This document shows, piece by piece, positions 12,670 through 20,346 of a stretch of DNA of 24,683 bases. Position 1 is the first letter of the stretch. Each line of letters begins with the position of its first letter. A program made the position numbers and the translations under genes. Below the pieces are notes generated by a model. That model was not told the origin of the DNA, made no database searches, and saw only the letters and a program-made list of their open reading frames with translations. Source of the DNA: a virus. The DNA lies in IMG/VR virus record IMGVR_UViG_3300042990_000020, positions 1 through 24,683 of that record; one strand, 5' to 3'.

Positions 12670-12873
12670 TCATTGATGAAAATATCTATCAACTATATCA
12701 AGGGTTGTAATTCTTCTTTGATGATCTGCGCAATAATCACTGCATAGGGATTGCCACAATGTCAATTTCTCCACACAACCATGTTGCTTACAATTCACTC
12801 TGGCGTGTTTTTCTTTATCTCCTTCACCATAGAATTTTCTTAGGTCAATGGTTGTATCGGTGTGGGTTTTCAT
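12670..12873 (-). CDS. Small cysteine-rich protein (67 aa)
   Basis: Contains C28, H31, C33, C44 and C48 (VNCKQHGCVEKLTL and SLCSDYCADHQRRI), a plausible zinc site. Short and basic. Its ATG overlaps the stop of the acidic 51-aa gene upstream (ATGA), and it is the last gene before the structured terminator region, so it ends the replication operon. Function unknown; a nucleic-acid-binding accessory protein is likely. Confidence 0.6.
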   Translation of the reverse strand: MKTHTDTTIDLRKFYGEGDKEKHARVNCKQHGCVEKLTLWQSLCSDYCADHQRRITTLDIVDRYFHQ

Positions 12874-13025
12874 AGAGGTTCATCTTCTGGTTGTTCATCG
12901 GGGATTTCTTCATCATCTTCGAGTTCTCTTTTTTGAATTGGTTCATAGTCAAAATAATTCCCATTGCCGTTGTGTATTGGGGCATCGTCTGTGCAAGGCC
13001 ATTCAAAATATTTGGGGTCAATCAT
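12870..13025 (-). CDS. Small acidic protein (51 aa)
   Basis: ATG 13025. N-terminus MIDPKYFEWPCTDDAPI is followed by an acidic tail (ELEDDEEIPDEQPEDEPL). ATGA overlaps exist at both ends, with the 13022 gene upstream and 12873 gene downstream, which is strong evidence that this short frame is translated. Not recognised. Its charge resembles DNA-mimic or clamp-adjacent acidic proteins, but that is only composition. Confidence 0.65.
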   Translation of the reverse strand: MIDPKYFEWPCTDDAPIHNGNGNYFDYEPIQKRELEDDEEIPDEQPEDEPL

Positions 13026-13354
13026 GCTGAAACAAGGTTTTGCTTTTGCAGATTCTTGACGAATTGTTCCACTTGCATTTGGATTTTTAAATTACCGTTT
13101 ACAAGACGATATTCGATAGTATCAAGCCCAACGAACTCTTTTGTAAATTCATCGGCGATATAATCTTCTGCTATTTCTTCCAATTCGGCCTTGTCTGGCT
13201 CTGCGCTTTCGGCATCTCTTACGTCTTGCTTCAGATCATCAATCTCTTCTTCAATAGAATCCAAAAACTCACCAGCTTCTTCGGCTTTCAATGAATCATG
13301 TGTTTCAAATTCTTTAATTATGTCCCGCAGGTGTTGAACGTTTGTCTTTGCCAT
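13022..13354 (-). CDS. Acidic coiled-coil protein (110 aa)
   Basis: MAKTNVQHLRDIIKEFETHD opens a long charged helix (SIEEEIDDLKQDVRDAESAE). Second half (YIADEFTKEFVGLDTIEYRL) is mixed. Directly downstream of the sliding clamp gene by 12 nt, within the replication operon. Not recognised; an accessory to the replisome is a positional guess. Confidence 0.65.
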   Translation of the reverse strand: MAKTNVQHLRDIIKEFETHDSLKAEEAGEFLDSIEEEIDDLKQDVRDAESAEPDKAELEEIAEDYIADEFTKEFVGLDTIEYRLVNGNLKIQMQVEQFVKNLQKQNLVSA

Positions 13355-13366
13355 GATAATTATTTT

Positions 13367-14461
13367 TTAAATGTTAGTAGTATCAATCATTAAGGGTTGA
13401 AGCAGGCACATGGTATTTGGTTCTCCGGCAGGGCGAAGGAATATTGTTTGGGTTGCACCACGAAAAGCCATCTCCACTTCTTCTGAATCAAAAAGGTTTA
13501 ACAGTTTCAACATTTGGTGGCCGTTCACGCCGATGGCTTTTATTTCTACCGTGTGGATTGCTTTTACTTTTGTTTCCCCTTCTTTCCCATAATCAATATC
13601 CTGTGAAGTTATTTTTATATCGCCACCGTTGAAATGGATTACACACAAATGCGCTGCGGGGTTGGCGGCGATTCCTGCAATGACTAACTTAGTTATTAGA
13701 TCAGCCCGGTTGATATTTAGGTTGTAGTCTGTATCTTTTCCCATTATCATTTCATAGGCGCAATACTTACCATCCATAAGGCGGCTTATTATAACCATTG
13801 TTCCTGATTCAGCTTTTATAAACTTTTCACCAATGGATATTTTGGCGTTGGCAAAACCTTTTACTAACTGAACGAATTGAGCACAAACCATTACCTGTAA
13901 GTCTTTGCCTGTTTTTACTTTCAAATCTTTTTTATAAGCAACATAAGCATCAGTTCCAACAACGGTAAGTGAATCTTTTTTTATGTGGATGCAGGCGGCG
14001 TTCATGTTATTTTTAAATTGATCGTCGGCTTTACAAAAGTCTGCGCTGAATAATGCTGTAAAGAAGTCTGTATCGGCATCAATAGTCAACAAAAATTCTT
14101 CTTCGTTCACTTTTGGAAATGACTCTTCGTCATTGTTTTTTGTGAACTTAAACTTTGCGGCATCGGAAGTTATTTGAATATTTTCCTTACCTGAAGCATC
14201 AATAGTAATCGGTTCAAATATCCTGCTGCAAACATCATTGAGTACTGAAAACTCAACAATGATAACAAACGGCGACTTACACTCACACTCCAAAGAAAGC
14301 AATACCGTTGTTTCCAAATCGGTAGCCATTATTGTGACCTTTCCCTTTTCAAAAGATAGCTTTATCGAAGTAAGAATAGGAATGACAGAGTTCTTTTTTA
14401 TTATAGGAGAAAGTTTCTTTAACTCCTTTGACATCTTTTGAGCATCTACTACCGCTTTCAT
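13367..14461 (-). CDS. dnaN: DNA polymerase III beta subunit (sliding clamp)
   Basis: 364 aa, close to the usual clamp length. Residues 1-60 (KKNSVIPILTSIKLSFEKGK, ATDLETTVLLSLE) match the first clamp domain and the protein ends MCLLQPLMI, the typical clamp C-terminal pattern (mPl). Three structurally repeated domains are expected. A phage-coded clamp gives processivity to a phage or host polymerase; no polymerase gene is in the window. It lies within the leftward replication operon, with 19 nt to the gene upstream. Confidence 0.85.
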   Translation of the reverse strand: MKAVVDAQKMSKELKKLSPIIKKNSVIPILTSIKLSFEKGKVTIMATDLETTVLLSLECECKSPFVIIVEFSVLNDVCSRIFEPITIDASGKENIQITSDAAKFKFTKNNDEESFPKVNEEEFLLTIDADTDFFTALFSADFCKADDQFKNNMNAACIHIKKDSLTVVGTDAYVAYKKDLKVKTGKDLQVMVCAQFVQLVKGFANAKISIGEKFIKAESGTMVIISRLMDGKYCAYEMIMGKDTDYNLNINRADLITKLVIAGIAANPAAHLCVIHFNGGDIKITSQDIDYGKEGETKVKAIHTVEIKAIGVNGHQMLKLLNLFDSEEVEMAFRGATQTIFLRPAGEPNTMCLLQPLMIDTTNI

Positions 14462-14480
14462 TTTATTTGATATTTACTTA

Positions 14481-14903
14481 TTACAAAAAAGGTTGTTGAA
14501 TAACGTGATCATTATTTTCGTCAGGCAGATTAAACACTTTTACCATTTTCTTTTTGGGTGCTACTTTTTTCATAGCATTAATAACGGCTTCTGCTTTTTC
14601 AATGACTTCATTTTTTGTTGGGATGCCGGTAATCTCTAACCAGTACTCAACCGCCAGTCTTTTCCCGTTACTATCCAATCTCCATTGTTTTTTGCAATCT
14701 TTTCTTGAAACAAGAATTTCTCTTAGCCTTCTCCCCCCTTCAGCCATATTAAGAGTATCGTTCACTTCTTTTGCTGTATACTTTTTTCCTGAGTACAAAA
14801 GCTCAACCACACGATTAGAATGATTTCTTATCTTACCCATGTTCTCTTGAAGGAATGATTCAGTATCTTCCGAATTTTCACGCTGATGTAGTTCTATTTC
14901 CAT
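14481..14903 (-). CDS. Winged-helix-like DNA-binding protein (140 aa)
   Basis: Residues 30-70 (RVVELLYSGKKYTAKEVNDT, LNMAEGGRRLREILVSRKDC) read as a winged helix: helix, short strand, recognition helix. The C-terminal end is Lys-rich (KKVAPKKKMVKVF). Position next to the clamp gene suggests a role in replication initiation or regulation. Family not identified. Confidence 0.6.
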   Translation of the reverse strand: MEIELHQRENSEDTESFLQENMGKIRNHSNRVVELLYSGKKYTAKEVNDTLNMAEGGRRLREILVSRKDCKKQWRLDSNGKRLAVEYWLEITGIPTKNEVIEKAEAVINAMKKVAPKKKMVKVFNLPDENNDHVIQQPFL

Positions 14904-14957
14904 AAAAAAGTTTTAATAGATTTGGCTTTTTGGTTCTCCACACGGACAATGCCTTGT

Positions 14958-15242
14958 TTATTTTGATTCAAATTCAAGTTGTGATATTCTGTGGCGTATT
15001 GCATCTCTGGTTCTTGGGTTTAATTTCATAGTCCTGTCAGCCCACTGTAAATAATTTAGATCATCTATTTCTTCAATTAATTTTCCTTTGTACTTACCGA
15101 CATATAGCGCTGGTTTCTGGTAAGGAATGTTTTTTATGAATCCGTTACATTCATTACACCATGCGGTATTTTGATTTGACTTTAGTTCGGTGTAATAGCC
15201 AACTTGTTTATTGCAGTGGCCGCAAAATAGTGTTTCTCCCAT
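14958..15242 (-). CDS. Zinc-ribbon plus exonuclease-associated (DUF3820-like) protein
   Basis: 94 aa. N-terminal zinc ribbon FCGHC ... WCNEC (C7, C10, C29, C32). The second half, YVGKYKGKLIEEIDDLNYLQ then WADRTMKLNPRTRDAI, matches the small domain found at the end of ExoX-like exonucleases and in DUF3820 proteins (the GKYKGK...I.d..YL.W pattern). Fused to a zinc ribbon here, without the nuclease domain, it is probably a nucleic-acid-binding module. It lies in the replication operon directly after the SSB-like gene. Confidence 0.65.
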   Translation of the reverse strand: MGETLFCGHCNKQVGYYTELKSNQNTAWCNECNGFIKNIPYQKPALYVGKYKGKLIEEIDDLNYLQWADRTMKLNPRTRDAIRHRISQLEFESK

Positions 15243-15243
15243 A

Positions 15244-15612
15244 TCAAAATGGCAAATCCGAAATAGGCTCTTTTATTTCGTCAGGGTTAGGAATATTGTT
15301 TGTAGGCGTTTTTTCTTTTCCGGGAATATCTTCTGGCAACGACAACCCTGAAGCATCTTTGGCGTTTATTATCTTAGCCTCCGATTCTTTGCAATTACCA
15401 AAATAGGGCTGCCCGTCTAAATCTTTTAATTCTTTTTTTGGACTTAGCTGTAAGGCCATGACGTTTCCGTACTTATCCTTTTCATCATTAATCCAAACGG
15501 TTATATTGGCGTATATTTTACCGTTGTCTCCTTTGGTAAAGGCAGAATGTTTTTTATGAGCAAGGTCAACGAGGTCGGTAATGCAAATGCTACCGTAGAA
15601 TCTTTGTGACAT
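15244..15612 (-). CDS. SSB-like single-stranded DNA-binding protein
   Basis: 122 aa with a basic, strand-rich front (GSICITDLVDLAHKKHSAFT, KIYANITVWINDEKDKYG), then a Pro/Asp-rich linker and the acidic tip SDLPF at the end, which is the hallmark C-terminal tip by which SSB proteins recruit partners. N-terminal sequence is too divergent to place in the canonical OB-fold family by eye. Adjacent to the prim-pol helicase gene with one intervening gene, as expected for a phage SSB. Confidence 0.65.
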   Translation of the reverse strand: MSQRFYGSICITDLVDLAHKKHSAFTKGDNGKIYANITVWINDEKDKYGNVMALQLSPKKELKDLDGQPYFGNCKESEAKIINAKDASGLSLPEDIPGKEKTPTNNIPNPDEIKEPISDLPF

Positions 15613-15617
15613 AAACT

Positions 15618-15866
15618 TTATTTTTTATTGTTATTAAATTTAAGATTTAGTTTTTGTATCATTTCGGCAATTATGGGATATTCATTTATGATTTCTGTTG
15701 CGGCAACGTTAATTTTAAAAACCCTACCAGCGGTATCGTCGTCAACCATTCCGCTACCGCCAGATCGGATATTTTCAAATTGGTTGTTGCCGTTGTAAAA
15801 ATATGCGTCATTATTCTGCACATTACGTACCACTGGCCTAAAAGGCAATTTCACTTCCAGTATCAT
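15618..15866 (-). CDS. Hypothetical protein (82 aa) overlapping the helicase gene end
   Basis: ATG 15866 (MILEVKLPFRPVVRNVQNND) is the better start; ATG 15887 would only extend the overlap. It overlaps the primase-helicase gene by 29 nt. The middle is Gly/Asp-rich and disordered (RSGGSGMVDDDTAG), the end is basic (LNLKFNNNKK). Not recognised. Position between helicase and SSB suggests a replication role. Confidence 0.55.
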   Translation of the reverse strand: MILEVKLPFRPVVRNVQNNDAYFYNGNNQFENIRSGGSGMVDDDTAGRVFKINVAATEIINEYPIIAEMIQKLNLKFNNNKK

Positions 15867-17901
15867 CTTTATACGGCAAATAGCCATTTATTGGTAAAGT
15901 AAATATTTTTGCTTGCGATACTCCGTTTTTTTCATCGTGCCATTGTCTAATTGGGTCAATCCCACGCTGCCCCATTTCATCCCTCTCAATATATGCGTAG
16001 CCGCCCCGGTATCTTTCAAACTTTACTGGCATATCTATACTAGTTGGTCGTCCACCCGTCTCTGTGTCTTTTATTTTTCTAATATGCAACTCTGTTATCA
16101 TCCACTCTGTTGGGTGTTGCGTTACTCTATGTACCGTAAAAAAATCATCGGCCTTGTTTGCAAATTTTCCACCGCCTTCCGTATCTTCTTTTCGTGGGGC
16201 TACTGGATACTTCCTGTCAGCATCTTTCAGCCTTAGCGCAGAAGTTACAGCATGATTGTTTATAAACCAACCGAAATTTGTTTGCTGTCCATAAGATTTT
16301 ATTTCAGACAATGCCTCGTAATGATACTCGTGTGTTGATAGTTTACTGAAGCCGCTCAAATTAATTTTTAAAGAATTGTATGGGTCAATCATTGCATATT
16401 TATAATCTCCTGCCTTACGCCCAATCTTTGCAAGATTTATAATATCCTTGTAGCTATACAAATCTTCCTGTGCCTTGATAAGAAGGAAGTGTTTTTCAAC
16501 AAACTCTTTCGCCGTCTCGTATTCTTTCCTACTCATGGCAAAATCGCCACGCAAAGGTTTTCCCCAATAAAATTGAATCATTCGTCTCATAAATGCACCT
16601 AAAGTATTTTCACTTGAAAATATTATTCCTTTCCACTGGTGTAGCATTGCTGCCAACATTAATAGCCACCAAACAATTTCAGATTTGCCAACGTTATCAA
16701 TTCCATTGGTCATTACTAAATTTCCTTCCTTAAAAAGAAAGTGTTCGTCAAGTTTTGAACTACCCGTAGTAAGACCTTGTTTTAGTGTTCCGTCAATAAC
16801 CTGCTGCAAATAGTTGTCATAGTCGCTGCTTGTTGCAAAATAAGACAAATCTGTTTTTTCCGGGTCAATTCGTGATTCAATTACCCTTGTGCTTGTTGTT
16901 GTCTTTTTTGTTTCCGGTTCTTCACCATAACCCAATTGCCTTAATCTTCTGGCTGTCTCTGAATAGTCTTTATTACATTCTAACGTGGCATATACCGAAT
17001 ATGGCAGGTATGCGTGTTGTGGCTCAAATTCGCTGCTTGTGGTAAATACACTGAACCAGTTTTTATCATGGTCAAAGTTTCCGCTACTTTGGGAAGTGGT
17101 TTGTCCCGGTCTAAGAAAAATCGTTTTCTTTCCTTTCTGACCAACTACTTTCCAACCATGTTCCTGAAGCAGTCCAACAACGTCTCCGCGATTATTGTAA
17201 TCATCGAATGGTGATAAGCCTTTTGTTTTTTCTATCTTATTTTTAGGAATAATAATTTCTTCAACAACCTGATTAAACTGCATTGCTATTCCAAAAAGAA
17301 CCTCCCTTTCTTCTGGCGATATTTCAGCAATTGAATAGAGATCGCCGTAAACAAATTCATATCCCGGCGTAGGGTGACAAACAAACTGCCCCCCCGTACC
17401 TCTTGTCTCAAATAAAACCCTAACCTTATCGTTTGTTTTAGATTTTTCTGCAATTCTTTTTGCTGTAGTCTCGTCCTTTCCTTCTTTAATCTCTTTTTGA
17501 TATGTCAAACGATATGTTTCGTCTTTTTCATCATCGGTAGTTGGTCTATTTGCTAATTTTGTGTTTCCGCAGACAGTAGTGCAGCGATAAATTAAATGAT
17601 AACCCCCGCTTCTTGTTTTCTGAACTACCATTTTTGATAAAATGCTTTCATCAATTTCGTGAACCAAACTTTTATATCGTTCAAACATCTTTCCAGTCAG
17701 GTCGTATTTTGTATCAACATCAATACATTCTAAGTTTCCAGATATAGCACCACAAACAATTCCTACTCCCGCAGTATCTGGAAAGCTGTCGAATGAATAT
17801 TTTTTTTTAGTCTCTTGCCATTTTTTTGGCAGAGGTGCTTTTCCGGCGTTTACAGGGACAAATTGTAAGCCTTCAATGTCATTCAGATCGTCGTAATTCA
17901 T
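15838..17901 (-). CDS. Prim-pol primase fused to DnaB-like helicase
   Basis: 687 aa. Residues 45-190 form an archaeo-eukaryotic primase-polymerase domain: GIVCGAISGNLECIDVD (D61, D63 metal ligands), SGGYH at 98-102, then FETRGTGGQFVCHPTPGYEF at 164-183 as motif III. A RecA/DnaB-type ATPase follows at about 385-600: Walker A GIDNVGKS (400-407), Walker B YAMIDPYN with D506, and INNHAV (547-552) as sensor. Such fusions start and unwind phage DNA in one protein. The leftward operon places it early. Ends with TAG, and the ATG overlaps the upstream stop (ATGA). Confidence 0.85.
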   Translation of the reverse strand: MNYDDLNDIEGLQFVPVNAGKAPLPKKWQETKKKYSFDSFPDTAGVGIVCGAISGNLECIDVDTKYDLTGKMFERYKSLVHEIDESILSKMVVQKTRSGGYHLIYRCTTVCGNTKLANRPTTDDEKDETYRLTYQKEIKEGKDETTAKRIAEKSKTNDKVRVLFETRGTGGQFVCHPTPGYEFVYGDLYSIAEISPEEREVLFGIAMQFNQVVEEIIIPKNKIEKTKGLSPFDDYNNRGDVVGLLQEHGWKVVGQKGKKTIFLRPGQTTSQSSGNFDHDKNWFSVFTTSSEFEPQHAYLPYSVYATLECNKDYSETARRLRQLGYGEEPETKKTTTSTRVIESRIDPEKTDLSYFATSSDYDNYLQQVIDGTLKQGLTTGSSKLDEHFLFKEGNLVMTNGIDNVGKSEIVWWLLMLAAMLHQWKGIIFSSENTLGAFMRRMIQFYWGKPLRGDFAMSRKEYETAKEFVEKHFLLIKAQEDLYSYKDIINLAKIGRKAGDYKYAMIDPYNSLKINLSGFSKLSTHEYHYEALSEIKSYGQQTNFGWFINNHAVTSALRLKDADRKYPVAPRKEDTEGGGKFANKADDFFTVHRVTQHPTEWMITELHIRKIKDTETGGRPTSIDMPVKFERYRGGYAYIERDEMGQRGIDPIRQWHDEKNGVSQAKIFTLPINGYLPYKDDTGSEIAF

Positions 17902-18386
17902 TCGTATCCGTCAATTAAATTTTGAAATCTCCTTTCTATGTGAGTTCTTACGGCCATATAGTTTGATAAAACATTTGCAATAAATGTTAGGTTTACACAG
18001 CGTCCAGAAAATTCTGCCTGAACCAACTGCATTCCTCCCGGAAGTCTATAAGAGTGATTAAGATTCATTTCCATTGAAAAAATTATTTCATTTTCATTTA
18101 GATCAGAGTAACCCATATTTAATAAAAACGAAATAATTGTTTCCGATAGCGTGGTGGCAAAAAAATCTGTTGCCGGTAATTCAGCCCCGGTATAGGCACT
18201 GCATTTTAAAATTATTTGGTCGGCTGTAGTCCGTAATTCTTCTGCTGTCATTTCTGACAGTGGCCGTCCATTGCTTCTTTTGTCAATGCAGAGACTTTCA
18301 ATTTCCGTTATTTTTTTTAGCCCTTTCTTTAAGTCCTGCAATGAATGATTCTTCTCTCTGTACCTTAAAGTCCTTTGATTGTCCAT
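17898..18386 (-). CDS. Hypothetical replication-operon protein (162 aa)
   Basis: Starts ATG 18386 inside the end of the previous gene, an 89-nt overlap in a different frame; M45 would shorten this if the overlap is not real. Middle reads LPATDFFATTLSETIISFLL, helical. The gene sits immediately before the primase-helicase with an ATGA overlap, so it could be a helicase loader or partner, by position. No family is recognised. Confidence 0.6.
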   Translation of the reverse strand: MDNQRTLRYREKNHSLQDLKKGLKKITEIESLCIDKRSNGRPLSEMTAEELRTTADQIILKCSAYTGAELPATDFFATTLSETIISFLLNMGYSDLNENEIIFSMEMNLNHSYRLPGGMQLVQAEFSGRCVNLTFIANVLSNYMAVRTHIERRFQNLIDGYE

Positions 18387-18807
18387 TTTTTTTATTTTCG
18401 TTGTTTAAAGAGTCCTTATCCTTATCCTTATCTTTATCCTTAATGATTAGGTAATCATTGCCAAACGATTCGGGTATTAATTTATAATATCCAGTCCTTT
18501 CTAATTCTTTTCTTACAGACACTATTACTGGCTTATCGCTATGCAAACCAACATATTGGAACTTTAAAAATTTTGGTACAAACCAATCGCTTTCAGTGAT
18601 AATAACCCTGCCACTCATAGCTTCTATCATTTCCGTTTCTGAAAACGAGGTTCTGCACATCATATTTAAAATACCTATACTTCGCTTACATATTCCGGCA
18701 TGATTGCAATTATCCAATAACCATTGCCAAACTATTCTGTAATCATTATTTAATGCCACGTACCAATCATCTTTCCACTTTTCGGTGTCAGTAAATCTTT
18801 TAGCCAT
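18298..18807 (-). CDS. Phage replication-initiator-like protein with KD repeat
   Basis: 169 aa. N-terminus MAKRFTDTEKWKDDWYVALN then DYRIVWQWLLDNCNHAGICK resembles the N-terminal domain of phage replication proteins of the Lin1244/O type (W..lp...kl.W.yll..c..aG). A KDKDKDKDKD stretch (residues 123-132) encoded by a hexamer repeat joins a basic tail (ESFIAGLKERAKKNNGN). Such proteins bind the origin and recruit helicase. It lies two genes upstream of the helicase. The identity is a fold-level guess. Confidence 0.6.
   Translation of the reverse strand: MAKRFTDTEKWKDDWYVALNNDYRIVWQWLLDNCNHAGICKRSIGILNMMCRTSFSETEMIEAMSGRVIITESDWFVPKFLKFQYVGLHSDKPVIVSVRKELERTGYYKLIPESFGNDYLIIKDKDKDKDKDSLNNENKKNGQSKDFKVQREESFIAGLKERAKKNNGN
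18413..18442. repeat. Hexanucleotide tandem repeat inside the initiator-like gene
   Basis: Five consecutive copies of CCTTAT (one variant CTTTAT, the last ending CCTTAA). On the coding strand it adds Lys-Asp pairs. A six-base unit keeps frame, so slippage would only change linker length between the N-terminal domain and the basic tail. Confidence 0.8.
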
Positions 18808-18809
18808 TA

Positions 18810-19175
18810 TTAATCAAATGGATCGGCGGGTTGCCCTCTTGTAACAGCCCGGATATTGAAAAATATTGTGTCTTTCTGTCTGTTGATATTGGATAGTAAC
18901 CAGTGTTCACGAAGCCATTTTTCACCCCGTGCAAAGTCAAGGAAGTTTTTCATCCGAAGTTGGGCGATCTGAAGTGACCACTCAATGTTTGATTTTTCGG
19001 CACGTTCCCGAAGCGCAATAAGAATTATTTTTAAATCTCTTGGGGCAGAGCCGGTGAAGGAAGGTTCTTCATTGAATTTTTCCCGGCAATACGCAAACCA
19101 CAACTCGACCATTTCTTTAAAGAATGGCTCAGGTGGCTTTTTCTCCTTTTTAGGTTTCTTTTCTTTGGTAGCCAT
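18810..19175 (-). CDS. Basic replication-operon protein (121 aa)
   Basis: ATG 19175 preferred over the TTG two codons upstream. Lys-rich N-terminus (ATKEKKPKKEKKPPEPFF), then helical segments PRDLKIILIALRERAE and FARGEKWLREHWLLSNINRQ. Its placement as first gene of the replication operon, just before the initiator-like gene (2-nt spacing), supports a role in replication initiation. No named family. The ATG is 20 nt past an intrinsic terminator, so its expression needs readthrough. Confidence 0.65.
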   Translation of the reverse strand: MATKEKKPKKEKKPPEPFFKEMVELWFAYCREKFNEEPSFTGSAPRDLKIILIALRERAEKSNIEWSLQIAQLRMKNFLDFARGEKWLREHWLLSNINRQKDTIFFNIRAVTRGQPADPFD

Positions 19176-19194
19176 GCGCAAAGGTTTAAAAGAT

Positions 19195-19225
19195 AAAAAA
19201 CCCCACCGGGTATAAATCGGCGGGG
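19195..19225 (-). terminator. Terminator in the leader of the replication operon
   Basis: On the minus strand CCCCGCCG (19225-19218) pairs with CGGTGGGG (19208-19201, one G-U pair), loop of 9 nt, then TTTTTT (19200-19195). It is downstream of the 19342-19374 promoter and upstream of ATG 19175, so it would end most transcripts before the operon unless countered. Confidence 0.7.
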
Positions 19226-19237
19226 GCGCAATAAAAT

Positions 19238-19309
19238 CTAAAACATGATTACTATGAAAGACTGACGAGAAGAGCCGTCAAGAACGTAAAGATAATAAGT
19301 TTGAATCAT
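19238..19309 (-). CDS. 23-codon leader ORF before the terminator
   Basis: ATG 19309 to TAG 19240-19238, encoding MIQTYYLYVLDGSSRQSFIV and three more residues (IMF). The stop lies 12 nt before the terminator stem. The sequence includes a 9-bp inverted repeat TTACTATGA / TCATAGTAA (19249-19257, 19306-19314) spanning the ORF. Three Tyr codons occur among the first eight. Together with promoter and terminator it has the look of an attenuator leader peptide. Translation is unproven. Confidence 0.4.
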   Translation of the reverse strand: MIQTYYLYVLDGSSRQSFIVIMF

Positions 19310-19341
19310 AGTAAATAAAATTTTCAGAAATTATTGCAGTA

Positions 19342-19374
19342 CAAAAGTAAATTCAAAGAACTGATACTTCCAAA
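19342..19374 (-). promoter_or_regulatory. Canonical Bacteroidota promoter of the replication operon
   Basis: TTTG (19374-19371), 21-bp spacer, TACTTTTG (19349-19342): both elements match the TTTG / TAnnTTTG consensus of Bacteroidota primary sigma promoters. Transcription would start near 19336, read leftward through the leader ORF and terminator, then the replication operon. Confidence 0.7.
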
Positions 19375-19392
19375 TCTTTTGTATAAACTTTT

Positions 19393-19629
19393 TCACACCA
19401 TGTAATCATTGATGCTTTTTCCCATGATCTCACAAAGGTTATAGGCTATTTCCAAAGATGGCTTGAGGGATTTGTTTTCGATGTTTAAAATGGCTGAATT
19501 TGCCCCCACTCCCATCATTTCCCATAACCTATGCCTTGATAACTTATTCTCTATTCTAAATCTAAGAACATCGGTTGAAAAGGATTCTGCATCGAATCTC
19601 TTTATCGCTATTAAAGTTTTAGTTTGCAT
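19393..19629 (-). CDS. XRE-family HTH regulator (78 aa)
   Basis: FSTDVLRFRIENKLSRHRLW then EMMGVGANSAILNIENKSLK: the Cro/CI HTH pattern (helix, turn with GV, recognition helix, closing NIENKSLKPSLEIAYNLCEI). The entire protein is one DNA-binding domain, of Cro-like size. The start overlaps the HNH gene stop by 11 nt. Divergent to the plus-strand XRE gene across the HNH gene; the two may compete for operators in the 19.3-20.3 kb promoters, as in phage switches. Which promoters it controls is inference. Confidence 0.8.
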   Translation of the reverse strand: MQTKTLIAIKRFDAESFSTDVLRFRIENKLSRHRLWEMMGVGANSAILNIENKSLKPSLEIAYNLCEIMGKSINDYMV

Positions 19630-20173
19630 AAATTTCTGGTTTTATTTCCTGAGTGATGATTTCTGGTAAATATTTTCTTTCATCTTTTGCAATGAATGGG
19701 TACAGTTGGTTTATGATGTCAATGGCTTTTGGAAACACAGCCATCTTTGCCATTGCTTCATAGGATGAATCAAAAAGGTCATGGCATCCACATAAATATT
19801 TTCCGTAACCGGGGAATAGCACTAAATGATTCGTTAAGTTACTTGCCACTGATGGAAACCCGCCAATGTTATCTTTTTTTCTCAACACATGAGCCTGACA
19901 TCCCCGCCAAACATGGGCATACTTTTCTTCCAATAACCATTCTGCTACCATCCCACAATTTTCACATTTCGGAAAACTATTCTTCATGTGGTAATCAAAG
20001 TATTTATCCAGTCCAGATTCACCCCCCGCTTCTTTCTGCTCTTTTATTTCAGCTTTTTTCTTTTCAGATTGACGGGCTATTGGTTTAGGTTTTTTAGCAA
20101 CAGCCTCTTTGGGTAACTTTCCTAACTTTATTAATTTCAATCGTTCGTGGTATGGGAGTTGTTCTTCAGTCAT
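19619..20173 (-). CDS. NinG/HNH-like zinc protein
   Basis: 184 aa. Basic N-terminus (VAKKPKPIARQSEKKKAEIK), then KCENCG (C70, C73), GCQAHVLRKK with H95, GGFPSVASNLTNHLVL, and CGCHDLFDSS with H131. The order CxxC ... C.aH ... GGFPSVas.l.N ... C..C/H..fD is that of NinG-like/HNH proteins of Bacteroidota phages, which act in recombination. Probable DNA-binding nuclease. First gene after the leftward promoter at 20262-20294, and it is followed by the XRE gene. Confidence 0.7.
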   Translation of the reverse strand: MTEEQLPYHERLKLIKLGKLPKEAVAKKPKPIARQSEKKKAEIKEQKEAGGESGLDKYFDYHMKNSFPKCENCGMVAEWLLEEKYAHVWRGCQAHVLRKKDNIGGFPSVASNLTNHLVLFPGYGKYLCGCHDLFDSSYEAMAKMAVFPKAIDIINQLYPFIAKDERKYLPEIITQEIKPEIYAN

Positions 20174-20261
20174 TTGATATGCTTTTCCACGTAATTTTTT
20201 ATTTGTTCAAAGTGCTTTTCTCTTGTCTTTTCGTTGTAATCATTAAGGGGTTTAGTCGGGA

Positions 20262-20294
20262 CAAATATAAGGGTGTTTTACTAATAAAACCAAA
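20262..20294 (-). promoter_or_regulatory. Canonical Bacteroidota promoter, leftward
   Basis: TTTG (20294-20291), 21-bp spacer, TATATTTG (20269-20262). Same spacing as the promoter at 19342-19374. Transcription starts near 20256, giving an 80-nt leader before the HNH gene at 20173. It is divergent from and 40-70 bp away from the XRE -7 box at 20334, so the two probably share control. Confidence 0.7.
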
Positions 20295-20333
20295 TAAATT
20301 GAGAAAAATATTTTTTTATGTGCAAAAAATTTT

Positions 20334-20341
20334 TACATTTG
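20334..20341 (+). promoter_or_regulatory. TACATTTG -7 box for the plus-strand XRE gene
   Basis: Perfect TAnnTTTG, with CGATT then ATG 20347. No TTTG at the expected -33. The transcript would be leaderless or nearly so, a common trait of phage repressor genes. Confidence 0.6.
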
Positions 20342-20346
20342 CGATT

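Noticed and set aside
20170-20277. A start-less frame before the HNH/NinG-like gene (ends KNYVEKHIK then TGA)
   Set aside because: The promoter at 20262 lies inside it and no start codon follows the predicted transcript start until a late GTG; probably chance.
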